Assembly: GCA_944472155.2 (NCBI GenBank)
Contig: OX235271.1
Span: 103,925,256 to 103,989,255, forward strand
DNA from: Trichobilharzia szidati
Lineage: Eukaryota; Platyhelminthes; Trematoda; Strigeidida; Schistosomatidae
DNA: 64,000 bases
Reading direction: 5' to 3'
The position numbers were made by a program, and so were the translations under genes. Shown here in pieces: positions 1-12,600 of the stretch. The notes under the pieces are model-generated. The model was given only the letters and a program-made list of their open reading frames with translations, was not told where the DNA came from and did no database searches. Every line of letters starts with the position of its first letter. Positions within the stretch are counted from its first letter, which is position 1.

Positions 1-325
1 CTGGCGTATGAAGCTCACTGGAGCTCACCGGCAGACGTATGGACAAAGGGCTTGTTGGATGTCTGGCCCCATTCAAAAAGGCGTATGAACCGAACTCCGT
101 TCACCGGCGGCCAATGGATAGTGGACTCCCTACTCCACTCCTACTGCCTTGTAGGTCACACTTGGTTGTGCAAAGGCTAGAGCTGCACTCTCAAACAAAA
201 GGCCGAGCGATTCTGTGGACATCACTCGTACCAAATTCCCATGAAACCTCATGAACTCATGTTCATGAATCCGGCTCATCCTCCCGTAGGAGATAGCCGC
301 AGTAAATAAAAATAATAATAAGTAG
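1..325 (+). repeat. Retroposon-like 3' fragment ending in an A-rich tail
   Basis: GC-richer than its surroundings and ending in an AAATAAAAATAATAATAA-type tail, as non-LTR retroposons do. The phrase 'ggcgtatgaac...caccggc' recurs at about 3920-3950 inside a PPP5 intron, so this looks like a member of the same dispersed family. It has no credible ORF. The family name is not recognised, and the left edge lies outside the window. Confidence 0.45.
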
Positions 326-664
326 TATATTTTGTGATGTCTTCTACAAAGATACTGAATAACGGAGGGATGGATTAAATGGCAGAGAGGAGATATGAAA
401 GACCCTTGAGAGAAACAACGAAAAGAACAATATAGGAAACATATGCGAATGGAGATCTCAATGTCAGGTATTTGTATTTTGCCATATCTATACATCAATT
501 TGACAATATACAGTTCCGCTCCCAAATTACCACTGTGTTCTGATGCTACACTAGTATGTGATGATTGCAAATACTCACCAAAAAAAACCTCCAAATACTT
601 TACTACCTAACTGAACACACTCAAAATAAGCTCAGAGAAATATTAAGATATGATATATCGTAAC
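326..664. other. Stretch without recognisable gene
   Basis: AT-rich sequence. The 154-codon minus-strand reading over this part has no recognisable domain or splice context and is treated as chance. Confidence 0.5.
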
Positions 665-970
665 AGTAGAAGACAAGAGACTTGGTAAAAGAATGTTTAT
701 TAGGAAGTCGATATCTCTACATAGCGAAATTATGTACACCTTATCTCCAAATCATCAATTGCACAAATCTTCGGTGTTGTGCTACTTCTGCTCCCTTCGT
801 ATTGTGTTTATTTGTCTTCTTTCCGTGTCTCCCATGCTTTGCCGCAAAGCTGAATCATTTGCTCTCTTTGACGTCAAATCTATTTCTCCGCTATTTGATA
901 TTTTTATGCCAATGAACGTCCCGCTACATACTACTGAGAAATCTTATCAGTAGCACATGCCGTAATATTA
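665..970. repeat. Dispersed repeat with terminal hairpin, copy 1
   Basis: About 250 bp resemble 46985-47225 in the same orientation, for example the shared runs 'gtgttgtgctacttct' and 'ctgaatcatttgctct'. It ends in a short hairpin at 931-953 (arms CTACTGA / TCAGTAG) followed by 'cacatgcc'. Comparable hairpins occur at 38105, 42248, 47189, 52693 and 58782. The class is not recognised; it may be a non-autonomous mobile element. Confidence 0.55.
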
Positions 971-2215
971 CTATACAACGTCATTAATATCATAAATCTC
1001 CAAGAAGAGTGTATTGAAATTAATAACAGCTTACAGAATTTATAACTAATTAACACTACTATATCATTATAGCGTACAATGTACCAGATTTTAATATTCA
1101 TCGAGAGCCTTACGTATCATATAACAGTTATTTCATTATACTACAGTACAATGTAGTACTGGCTTCTTTGTATTAGACCATGACCTACCTAAGTATCCAT
1201 CTCGAAGTATGTGAAACAAGACTAGAAATTCAAATGTACTGGATTAGTTAGTTGGAACTCAGAACAAATTTTTCCTGTGTAACATCGACTGTCTGCAAAA
1301 CAACAAGTCACAACTTTTATTTGTAAGCGTAAATGAAAGGCTCATTGTTTCAATCAACACTGTCCATCTGATAAACTATAAGTGAATTAATGGATACACA
1401 TATAATCCAATTTCGATAAAAATAAGAGTTTAGAGACGATCTCAAGGTTGTGTAGAATACTCACTAATGACACCATGTTTCGCATGTATTCATGTAAAGA
1501 GTAAGGCTAAAATCCAGTCTAACCACAACCAAATAATACCAATAAGACATACAAATCAACCACAACAGTTTCTTGGAGCTAATCCACAACTGATCCCATG
1601 TGATAAAAAATATTAACACACATGCTCAAACTATAGTTGATAATAATAATAACGATATGAAGAATGCTGTGTTGTATTCTATCCCCTTACTAACCCCTCT
1701 CCACAGTTTATTATTGCAGAAGAAACACGACAGAACACAATGAAATATTTCAGAACAATTTACAAATTATTTCTTTATATTTTTTCTTCCTCTATTGAAA
1801 CACGATACATTTAACTGGAAAAAAAACAAATGAAGCCTAGTGGGCTCAGGAAATATACTTGCAAAAAATAATTCCTAATACAATGACAACCGGTAGTTAG
1901 CGGAATGAGGAAGTAACTTCGATAAGTTTAAGAAAAAGACTGATGATGATAATGATGATAACAATAATAGTAATAACTTTTAGAAATGAGAATAACGATT
2001 TTTACACTTTCTCATAGTAATAATAGAATTGAAAATGCATGTGTATATGAATGAATCTCTGGCCTGAAGGTGAGCCAACTTAAATTGAGTAATGTAAATG
2101 GTAAGATGTGACCATTTAATGTGTACAGTGAATGGCTGATACAATTGTCAGGCCAACAGTAAAAGATAATTTAGTCACTATATAAGGCACAATATAAGAA
2201 ATAGTAGTGTGAAAA
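971..2215. other. Region downstream of PPP5, probable 3' UTR part
   Basis: No coding region recognised. It lies beyond the PPP5 stop on the minus strand, so its right part should be 3' UTR. An AATAAA on the minus strand at 1707-1712 is a possible poly(A) signal about 500 bp past the stop. Nothing else was supported. Confidence 0.4.
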
Positions 2216-5200
2216 TCACATAAACATAGAAAGCAGTGGGTTTACATAAGCCATTGGGCGCACATCTGGATGAGGTACTTCTTTGAAACTGGTAAACTTC
2301 GGTGGCATTCCATTAGGTTTTCGACTTCCTTTTAGTGTGATGAAAGCTCCACGATTACGCATTGTATCACAATAGTTTGGCGCTGAAAAAACTGTGACAC
2401 AACGACCATTGTGGGCGACTTCATACCCCTCATCCTTTACCTAGAATAATAATAATACAAAAAGGTAAATTACGGGAAAATTGGTCAACAACTTGTTTTC
2501 TGATATATGAGGGAAATTGAAGTAAATGGGTCAACTGAAATGCATTTTTGATGAGGTTAAAAAATAATTAAGTCTAACAACACACTATTGAGCAATGATT
2601 CTCTACGTGAAATATTAGCCCTCAAAAATTAATGCTTATTTTAAGTGGACAGATTACTTTAAAACTCGAAATTCTGAAGTGATAATCATTATAATCACGT
2701 TTGCGAAGTTTACGATCTTAGTTCAAAATAGCATGTAAAAGTGAACATGGAAAATTGCAACCTGAAGGAAATCTTAACCAGTTTAACTCTCGATGCAAAA
2801 AAGCCCAACATGGAACCCAGTAAAAGTAAATCATACAGTTTAATCATATTTCCAATGAAATTAAAAACAATCAGTACAATTTACCTCGTGACTTCGTATA
2901 ATATAATCCAAACCATTGGCTTTACAGAAATTTTCAGTAACATCAGGACCAAACTGACAGCCAACTCCACGCTTTGAGTGTGTTCGACCCTTAGCTTCCA
3001 TTGGATCAGACCATAACAACTCACACATAATAGTGCCTTCGTCAGGTTGACGATTTCTGGAAACCTTCTTTATTTCATCTAAGGTTACATTATCACGTTC
3101 AAACAGTCCCCCGTGCATCACCTTTTAAAATGAAGTTCGATCAATATATAAAAAATACAGATGAGTATTTCACGAATAACTAACCACAATGATGGATTCA
3201 TGCAAGTAAGTGTGACGATAAAGAACACTAGTGTTCAAAAAATAATTATTATACCGGTTGCACTCTGACATGTTACGGAGCTGTTTTTACTAAAATGTTA
3301 CTTCTACTATGAGTCACCGACTTTAGGGTCCAGTAGTAAATAGAGACAACTCGAAGATGCATTTGTAAAGCATCCATTCCACTGGTGAACTTCTGCAACT
3401 AGGGATGATTAGCAGCAGTATTGAAAAATTAACTTAAGCTGAAATACTTTCCACTAGCATTTGCTATTTTATAACTGCTCTTGCCTCATAACGAGTAATT
3501 AAACATTGGCTCAAATACACGACTATCTTCATGGCTTGTAACGGTATAAAACTGCTATTACGCTCAATTTAAGCTATGCATTTTTTTAACCCTTCACTGT
3601 ACAGTTAGATGTGATAGACATAAACTTCTATTCTTGTATTAAACCCTTACGTTTGAAATGAATACTGAATTCATACAACACAAAACACACATTAATTAGA
3701 AACATTAATTAATCATACATTAATTAGAAACTCCCGGCCGATAACTGCTACCTTGCCGTGGTGGTTGGGCTTGAATGCCGCAGTGACCCAACAAGCTAAA
3801 CTGGCTGGGACTCATGTCCCTGCAGGTCCTACCATGCCAGGAAGGTTGTTTGGATAGCGGTTAGACTAAAAGCAGTTACCATGGGGTACATGGGCTCCAG
3901 AATCCAATCGGATCAAATGGCGTACGAACCCATATGGGTCACCGGCAACCATGGGAACGCAGCACCTAACGCTGCTCCGCTGCCTTGTGGGTTAGACTCC
4001 AAGTCAAAGGCTCGGGGTGTGGTCCCTTAAGAAAACCATCTGCTTCGGTCTGGGCACCCGGGCAGTATCTCAGCCCTCACACAATGAATGAAATAAAGCA
4101 ACACAATATCAGTGAAACTTATTGCGCGCTCGTAACAATGCGTTCAAGCAATAATGATGTCCCGATTTCCTGTATTTTACCTTTGCTCACCTTGACTTCT
4201 TAACCTTCGACAGCCTTTCGCCTTTGTCTGGATTCCTAGCCTATCTGTGTCGTGTTGCAATTTCCTTCTTTCTTCCCTTCCTGATGATAGTTAACGAATT
4301 ATGTTTGAACTTGTTAAACATGACTGTTTTCCTTCCTGATGAAGTTATTTATCCGTTTTCTACTTATATTTTTACTTCTAATCTATGTTGTTTTATTATT
4401 ATTGTGTGACGCATCTTTCTTGGTGCCATATTGTACCAAGTTTTTCTGCGTTTAAATAAATAAATAAATAGAAACAGGTGATTCTAACTAAAAACTTCAG
4501 CATGATTTTCACTGACAGATTATTACCGACAGGGAAACAGCAGCTGAGGTTACCACTCAGGCTTTCTGTTAACTTCAATATGATTCACTAGGTACTAGTT
4601 CTATAGTAATGTTCAACTGTCAAATGAAAAAACTGTTTGAATACTCAAGTAACTCACCAGAATTTTCCCATTAATGAGGTGACATAATGGCAACCAGTTG
4701 AATATGTCCGTGAACATGTTGGCCATCTGGGATGAATACTTTGATTTAACCTCACCCTCGAAACCATACAATCTATTCATGTGTTCGGATTCGTGATTAC
4801 CTAAATTGCAGATTAAAAGTATTAACCACCTGACGACGTAGTGGAATATTATGGTAAAAATCATCAGATGATAACGTACTAGTCACTTACCTCTGGATAA
4901 GTAAAATTTGTCTGGATAAAGAAGTTTAAACCCGAATAAAGTGAAAATACATTCCACAGAAAATGATCCTCGATCAACAAAGTCACCATTGAATAGCTAC
5001 GTAAACAATCTATAAAGTAAACACGCTTACATAGGGATTATCTTTGCTCGGCAACCCGTTAATTTCGAATATATTCATAAGGTCATAAAACTGACCATGT
5101 ATATCACCACAAACAGTAAATTTAGATTCATCTGGGACGTCAATCTCCACTAAACTTGGCAACTTCCGGAAGAACAAGAAAATGTCTTGCATTATCTAAA

Positions 5201-7622
5201 AAATAAATTCATAGTAAGAACTGTAGAGAAGAGAAAGTGAAGTTAATATCCACATGTAACTTTCAGACCTTTGAAATACGTGATATAAAACAGAAAGTGA
5301 TTTAGTTACTATGATGATTCGTATTGGAACAATTATGTGCGGAATATATTGATCACGGAGCAAACATAACATCTCTACACCTGGAAGGTGATGTTACTAC
5401 TGATGAACTGTAAAGATTGTGTTTACAATTACCATATAAATAATATTGTGAAGTCTTTAAAAAAAATTTACAAATGAAACTGGGAAGTTGTTTGACATTG
5501 TCGATCTAATAATTCCAGTTTTACATTAAACCGACCCAGTAAAAGCATGCACACAGATAGTTACGAATCCCTTCTACTGCTTGATTTATAGTATTACTCA
5601 ATTTGTGAAACGAAAATTGGGAAATGACTGAATAAACAAAAAACTCAGTCAATCATGTTTCACGTTTTTCTTCATTTTTGACTACTTACTAAGTTCATCA
5701 AAGCAAACGGTGGTATGTTACACTTTGAAAATAAAGTGTACACTGTAAACCTTCAGATTTAACCTCAATTCCACTCGATTAGACACAAAGAGAAGCTTCG
5801 CACACTACAAGTTAGAATGGGGATCACTGATTAAACGAATAACTATTTACATCCAAGTACAAACAGAGACACGGAAAGATTCAAAATTTACTTACTATCA
5901 TGGCATACTTCCGGTGTAGCACCTTTTGAGACTTATAATGTTCCATTAAAGCCAACATGAAAGATTCTGTGACGGTGTACTTTCCCTTGTTATCTTGCTC
6001 CAAATGAGGACCATCGTAACCGGCCTCCACAGTGATAGATGCTGGGTCAAAAGATTCTAACGGAGAAGGTTGATCTTCTACAGCGATAGCTTTTTCAAAT
6101 GCTTTACGGCGAATTATTTTTTGACATTCTGTCAGCTTTTCACGAGCCGTTTTGTCACCAGGAGCAACTCGAATAACCTTATTAGAAAGAAGGAACTCAC
6201 TTTAAGACGGTTATTATGTAAAGTAGTTGGGGGGGAGAATTTCATGCTGCATAATAGGACAAAACTCGTCATATATAAAACCGAGAGACAAATGCTATCC
6301 CCTTTATGTGTAACTAAAAATAATCTATTATCGCATACTAATTTCTATAAATTATCAGAGCGGTTTTAAAAGTTGCTGATCATTACTTTAACTGCTCGGA
6401 ATGTGCCACGACTGAATGAATTCTCAACGTAGAACTTCGCACACGGGTGCAGCAGTTCCAGTTGCAACAATCCATATGGCATTCAAAGGTAGCGAGTGAA
6501 CAGCTACGTACACGAGAAAAAATTAGTACAAAATAATGACAATTTGACAGAATGGGTCAGGTAATTCGATCGACCGTCCGTCGCGACAAGCAAACCTTAG
6601 ATTACATGGGAGTACGTTAAAAGTGAACTTAATGCTGACCAAAACAAGATGTACTGTTGATCTACGTCAAGTAGAGATGTACGGGTTTCCAGGTTAGAAG
6701 TTGACTAGACGACCACAGTAGTAGAGCGGACAATGCTGAGATAAATATTCAAGAATATTATTGTGTTATAGAACGATGTACATCTTGGCAACAACTCCGT
6801 CCGATTTTTACATCCGATTAATGGAGATTCCTACCTTACACCAGCGACAAACCATTTGTACAATGAATATGTAGATTCAACGGTATAACCTCAGAAGTGA
6901 TAGTTAATCATACTCAATGCACACTTAACTTTCATATAATTTATTTATTACTCTTTAAAACGAGAACCACGTCTCACTAACGAAGTGCTTTAAAGCACCT
7001 CTATCCTGTGTATTGAAAAAATATGCTAACTGTCAAACACGACTGCATGTGAGGGTGACATAATCACAGCATAAAACTCATAAGTATAAATTTCCATACT
7101 ACTATACTTAAAAAACATCATAGCAATAAATAAAATAGATGGCATGAAAATAAAATGTATGAAGTAATTATTTTTAGTGATTCAAAACAAATCGTTTAAA
7201 ACTCGGCCTGCTTACAGTTTCATAATCTGCCAAAGCTTCTTTATACTGACCTAATGCCATATGTGCAGACGCTCTGCGGTAGTAACCCTGAAAATACACA
7301 AACAAAGTAAGGGCTGCATACCTTTACGTAGGAACTATCCAAAGCGATTGCCCTTGAGGCATCATCTAAGGCGTAGCCAAAACATTCAATGCGTAGGTAT
7401 GCAAGACTTCTGTTAGACAGATAAACAGCAGACTCTTGAATCTCTATCGCCTTCGTGTAGGCGTCAATGGCTTTATCGTATTCTCCATCTGAAGGTTCAG
7501 ATATTAGTAAGATATACCATCAAATTAAAGAATGATCGCTTCGCAGATGCCATACCTTTGAAAAACTTATTAGCTTCTTCTTTAAAATCCTCAGCTTTCT
7601 TCGAAACGGACTCCAGCGTCAT
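2216..7622 (-). CDS. PPP5C: Serine/threonine protein phosphatase 5, nine exons
   Basis: Exons in transcript order: 7622-7556, 7488-7322, 7287-7216, 6177-5896, 5195-5031, 4996-4891, 4800-4658, 3121-2885, 2440-2216. All introns are GT-AG and the frame stays open, giving 487 aa against about 499 for human PPP5. Exons 1-4 encode the N-terminal TPR domain (roughly residues 10-115); the segment NRSLAYLR followed by ECFGYAL is typical. The PPP catalytic domain follows with all metal-site motifs: GDIHGQ at 226-231, GDFVDRG at 255-261, GNHE at 287-290, HGG at 337-339 and RSHE at 410-413. The family dephosphorylates Ser/Thr in cytosol and nucleus and is held inactive by the TPR domain and C-terminal helix until Hsp90 or lipid binds. 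The TPR domain rules out PP1 and PP2A. Intron 7 carries a retroposon. The start is the only ATG opening this frame ahead of the TPR; an untranslated upstream exon cannot be excluded. Confidence 0.96.
3735..4471 (+). mobile_element. Non-LTR retroposon fragment in PPP5 intron 7
   Basis: A GC-rich block unlike the surrounding intron. It carries 'cttgccgtggtggttgggctt' near the start, resembles 1-325 around the 'caccggc' motif, and ends in four AAAT units at 4453-4471. Short tandem repeats at the 3' end are characteristic of RTE-type LINEs. No long ORF remains. It lies antisense to PPP5. Class by inference. Confidence 0.55.
5197..5894. other. PPP5 intron 4, no further feature
   Basis: AT-rich intron between the exon ending at 5896 and the exon starting at 5195. 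No gene or repeat recognised. Confidence 0.6.
6178..7215. other. PPP5 intron 3
   Basis: Mostly featureless. About 6410-6480 ('aacgtagaacttcgcaca...cagcagtt') resembles 53395-53450, suggesting a short dispersed repeat. The plus-strand reading that runs through exon 4 into this intron is antisense chance. Confidence 0.5.
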
Positions 7623-8289
7623 CCCTCAATTCACGTGTGCGCCGTAGGGTAAACTTTTAAATCAGCACATAATCCTCGATTCAACATTTTGCTCTTTACT
7701 CATTATTTGAGTGAGGATGTTACGATTAATTTTTCAATATTGTGAATTCATGATCATCTAAGAAAACAATTAGCCGTAAATAACTTTTAAGTGAAGCACA
7801 GACTTCCAATATCCAATATCGTTTTTACGAGCTAGTATAAACCAATTTGATTTCTTTGTGCTCGCCTCTTGATTGTGAGGTATAGGTTCCTGATCTTCGA
7901 TAAACTTCTGCGTAGCTCGTCCCGCCACTCGACTGTCGTAGCTTTGGTTGACTCCAAAAGGAGTAGTGCAGGGATTAATTGTATGTGGTTTGTAGAATGA
8001 GGTGTGTTAAGACTGTTACTACTGTGAATGGAGTTGATCCTTTCACCAGTTGGTCCTTCGGTATCGTCGTCAAAAGAAAAGAGATAATAACAATAGATAT
8101 AATTAGTGAAGTTATTCAGACTAACAGACAGAAAAAGAATAAGAAAACGTAACAGCAGTCAGCTGATTAAATTTGAAGAATAATATGAATAATATATATA
8201 TACCGGTAATAATTAATAGGTGTAATTAAAGCTGTCAGGAGAGTAAGACGGGAGAGAATGTAAAGAAGTAAAACGACAAGTTTCATTGT
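7623..8289. other. Region upstream of PPP5
   Basis: Should hold the PPP5 promoter and 5' UTR. No TATA box or initiator can be assigned with confidence. The right part (after about 8040) may be 3' UTR of the adjacent minus-strand LINE. Confidence 0.4.
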
Positions 8290-8890
8290 CTACCCTTGAA
8301 TTGTGTATGCGATTTTAAGAGGATAGGCCATTTGGATGCAGTCCTTGTGTCGCTGCATGGTTGTCCAGCCTTCGCTTAAAGGTGTCCACAGACGGTGCCA
8401 TAGCTACATCCGCCGGTAAGGAATTCCAGGGACGGCAAACACGCAAGGAAAAGAAGTGCGAGCACACCCGGGTCCTTGCCCTCTGATGCGCTATCCTTCT
8501 AGGATTTCCACGAGGGAGCCTATACCTACTCAATGGCATAACACCTTTGTTTTGGTGATTCTGGTCATTTGCGACCGTGTAGATAGCAATCAAATCCTCC
8601 TTAAGCAGAAGGTTGCTGAGTGTGAATAGGCCTAATTTCTTTAGCCTTTCATCATATGGTTTATTTCGGAGACCAACCACTCCTTTTGTTGCCCTTCGTT
8701 GGACTCTTTCCAAGAGGTTGGCGTCTCTTCTAAGCAGTGAAGGTGTAATAATATTATGCACTTCAAGGTTTGGCCTGACGTATGTTTTGTACAACCTTAG
8801 AAAGAGCTCAGAAGTGAGTGCACCTAACTGTCTATGTGTAAAGTGTATGACCGTATTTGCTCTCGCTACATCTTATAAATAAATGTCATG
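8290..8890 (-). mobile_element. 5'-truncated LINE, CR1/Jockey-like RT C-terminus
   Basis: The minus-strand reading opens at about 8873 and stops at 8315. It contains LYKTYVRPNLE, then the ERVQRRAT and WNSLPADV...SVDTFKRRLD blocks found at the C-terminus of many CR1/Jockey-type LINE ORF2 proteins. The upstream part (ANTVIHFTHRQLGAL) is in frame with it, so the first Met at 8794 is not a real start. Endonuclease and RT core are absent: a truncated copy, with no stop inside the remaining piece. Confidence 0.8.
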
Positions 8891-9206
8891 GGACGTTAGG
8901 GATAATGCTTTAGGAACCCTTATAAAATAATTACTTCAGCGAAGGAAATGATCTTTTCGACTATTCATTTTCCCCACTGTAGAGTCATATTTATGTATGA
9001 ATTACGATAACAATCACTTTTCTTATGTGTTAAAGTTTGACAGTGAGTGGGAATACTAAAGTGTGATAATAATGGAATAAGTGAATGTAACCAACTAATT
9101 AGATATTTGAAAGAATAAATAAAAGTCAAAAAAATTTCTATAGACTTATATGAAATACGTTCGGGAGTGATTATGTGAATGTAATACGATAGAAACATAA
9201 GATAAG
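8891..9206. other. Flank of the LTR element, no feature
   Basis: AT-rich, no recognisable gene. It ends at the target-site duplication of the chimeric LTR element. Confidence 0.6.
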
Positions 9207-9211
9207 GGAAG
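9207..9211. repeat. Target-site duplication, left copy (GGAAG)
   Basis: GGAAG lies immediately before the TG of the first LTR and again directly after the CA of the third LTR (18593-18597). Five bases is within the range usual for BEL/Pao insertions. Confidence 0.8.
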
Positions 9212-9604
9212 TGTTAATCGCGATAGATAGATAGACTGTATGATAAACAGCCAATCAATATTATGTGACCTTTTTGTCGCGATTATTGGTCGATTTATTG
9301 TAACTCTCACCACGTGATGACCTTGAATGTTCTTTTTTGTCTGTCACTTTACTTGTATATACATGTAATTAATTGACTGTTCATTTTGTCCGTACCTTCA
9401 ATACTGTTCGGTACGTTTTTGTCCTATTTTTGTAATGACAATGGATTTGTACATTTTTCTTGGTGTAATTGTATGGTTTATTTTATGTTTTAGAAACAGA
9501 TAAAGTTAAAGTCAAGTTATTCTGTTTTAACTATTGCTAAGCCCAGACTCTGTGTTGTCAGTATTGAGGGAGGACTAAATCTGTAGGATAAAAATAATCC
9601 TACA
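9212..9604 (+). repeat. LTR 1 of chimeric element
   Basis: 393 bp, starts TGTTAATCG and ends ATCCTACA (TG...CA). It looks identical to LTR 2 and differs from LTR 3 by one base (T at 9272, C at 18260). It contains a CACGTG E-box and a TATATA stretch that could serve transcription, plus a 7-bp inverted repeat (GTAGGAT / ATCCTAC) near its 3' end that might mark the R/U5 side. Confidence 0.93.
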
Positions 9605-9653
9605 AAGTTTCGAACAGTATTCCAGACGAAAGTTTCGAACAGTATGGCAGACA
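9604..9653 (+). repeat. Two 25-bp direct repeats forming the leader of unit 1
   Basis: Units at 9604-9628 and 9629-9653 both begin AAAGTTTCGAACAGTAT and differ at a few 3' positions. The ORF ATG lies in the second unit, where the first has ATT. This is the place for a tRNA primer-binding site, but no TGG-starting site abuts the LTR. The same arrangement is found at 14098-14147. Confidence 0.75.
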
Positions 9654-12600
9654 AAAGTTATGAAACTATGCCGTCGTTAACTCCACAATTAGGAAAGAGT
9701 AATGAAGCTGATTTCCCTGGAAGCAACGAGTATGAATCACGCTATATGGTAGAATTGGAGCTAGCGAAATTGCGCATAGTCCAAAAGGAGAAAGAAATGG
9801 AATTAGAAAGATTACGACAAGGTAGACGCGAATGTTCTTGTCACAATAAATCGCCTTACAAACCTTCTACTTCCCATAATGTCGCTGTATCTCCTAATGA
9901 TGAGTCCGCCAAAACCATATCTAAGTTTCTGGACATGCTTAAAGCATATCAATATTTTAAGTGGAATGCCGATGAACTTGAGTGTTGGATCAATGAAAAA
10001 CTGCAAACATATACAAATGAGGATTTTAAAGAAGTCAGTAATCTTCAGCTGAAAAAACAGAAACATCAAGAGTTTGAGTTCGAAGTAACAGTTCATGCTG
10101 AAACACTCTCAGCTCTAGATTCTACGGGAGAAGAAATGATTGGTCAGGGACACTTCGCAACAGATATTATCAAAAACCGTCTTGATGAATTGCATGCCCT
10201 GTGGGAAAGGCTTATGGCTATTTTCAGAGAAAAATCCAGTGTCATTAACCTAAAGCTTAAATTTGTCCAGTTTTTACGCCAAGTCGACGAAATACTTTTC
10301 TGGATACGTGAAAACGAAACTTACGTAACATCAGAGGATTTAGGTCAAGACTTGGAAGATGTTGAGACACTTCAAAAAGGGTTTAATGAGTTTACAAAAG
10401 ATCTCGAGAATCAAGAAAGTCGTGTCGAAGACATCTATCGGAAGGCAGATGAACTTCTAAAAGAGAAATTTCCTGAGGATGCCCTAGTCATAGAAAAGTT
10501 CAGACAGGTCCGCGAAGCTCTAGAACGTCTGAAGGATCTGGTTAGAAAACGACAAGAAAAGCTCCTGGAAGCCTATGAGATACAGTGCTTCTTTAGAGAC
10601 ATAGATAGAGCTATATCGTGGGTGAATGAAAAGTCCATTCCTTTATCCATTGAGGATTGTGGTCGTGATCTTGCCTCAGTCCAAGCCTTACAAAGGAAGC
10701 ACGAAGCATTAGAAAGGGATTTGACTGCCTCAGATGAAAAGATTGTTCGACTTGGAGATGAGGCTAAGGCGCTTGCACAGAAGCATCCTGATTCGCAAGA
10801 CACTATACAAGGCAAGTATGACGAATTAATTACTGCATGGGATAAGCTGAAAAGTCAGGCTGTAGGTAGGAGAGGTAAACTGGAAGAGTCATTCAAGATG
10901 CATCGCTTTTCGGCTGACTGGAGAGACGTGAGTATCTGGATGGATGAAATGAAGACGTCAATATTGGCGGATGATTTGGCAAAGGATGTAGTTGGTGCTG
11001 AAGCCCAAGTAGAGCGACATAAGGAATACACCGCTGAGATAAATTCTCGAGCTGACAGTTTCGATACATGCATGCAAGAAGGTCAGGCATTACTAAGTGT
11101 TGGCCATCCCTGTAATGAAGACATAGTTGCTAAACTTTCCACCCTTGAAAGAGAGAGAGCCTCCCTGATGCAGTTGTGTGAGGAAAGACGTGAACAGCTA
11201 GAACAGTGTATGGGCCTTCAGTATTTTTACCGCGACGCTGAACAGTCGGAATCTTGGATTGGTAAGCAAGAGGCCCTCTTAGAAATAAATGATGTGGGAG
11301 ACTCACTCGATTCTGTGGAAGCACTTATAAGGAAACATGAAGACTTCGAAAAGTCACTTTTAGAACAAGAAGAAAAGATGCGACAACTTGATGAATTCGC
11401 TGCAAAATTAATCGAATCAAACCACTATGCGGCTGCACAGGTTCATGAGATTCAGGAAGGTCTTCAAATTAGACGAAATGCATTAAAGGAGAAAGCTCAG
11501 AACCGCCGTCAGCGTCTTGAAGATTCCCACCGTTACCAAATGTTCGATAGAGATGCAGATGAAATGCAGTCATGGATATCAGGAAAACTTAGAAATGCAC
11601 TTGATGAAAGTTACAAAGACTCCACGAATTTGCAAACAAAGGTGCAGAAGCATCAGAGTTTTGAGGCAGAAATACAAGCGAACCAATCCCGCGTTGAAGA
11701 TATTAAAAAGACAGGTCAGGATTTGTTAAATGCAAACCACTACAACTCACCAGAAATAAAAGTAAAGATTGAACAGTTGGATGAAACTTGGTCTCATCTC
11801 GTAAATGCCATGGGAGACAAGAAGAAAAATTTAGATCAAGCAAGTAGGCAACAACAGTTCGCTCGCAACGTAGAAGATGTCAAGTTATGGTTGAATGATG
11901 TTGAAGCTCAGATAGCCTCAGAGGATGTCGGTCGTGATCTAAACGGTGTGATGAACGCACAAAAGCGGCACAACTTGCTTGAATCTGATGTAGCTGCTCA
12001 TCGTGAACGTATAGATGCATTCAAAGTCCAGGCTGACACGCTTGCTGCAGAAAGTCATTTCGACGCTCCTATTATCCAAGAAAAACAAAGACAGTTAGCC
12101 CAACGTTACCATGACCTGCAAATCCCTCTAAGTCAACGTCGTGAGAAGTTAAGAGATGCCCTTCCCTCGGACACATCTTTGCAGCTTGAATATGGTGACT
12201 ATAGTGAGCTGATGAAGTTACTAGTCGATTGTTGTAAAGATTTTAAAGCACATTCGCTTAACCAAATCGAATCAGAAATGTGGCATCAGTTTGCTGAAAG
12301 CTTCACTACTGGCTCAGTAGCCACTCACAAAGATGCCTTCAGGTTATGGGTTAAAGATAAGAACCCTGTTGTTGAAAAGTATATTGGGTTTATAGAGTCA
12401 TACCGTGATCCCTTTGGTGTTCGTGCAAGGTTTGAATCATTTGTCGCTGTTGTAAATAGATCAGTGTCTAAAAAATTCCAACGACTTGTGAATAATGCTG
12501 AAAGGTTGTTAACAAGTTTACCATGGCCTTCTACGTTTGAAAAAGTTAATTTCTTACAGCCAGACTTTACTAGTTTGGATGTAGTGACGTTTGCAACTGC

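Noticed and set aside
6070..6369. A 99-codon plus-strand reading over PPP5 exon 4
   Set aside because: It is antisense to a well-supported exon and extends into the intron without recognisable domain.
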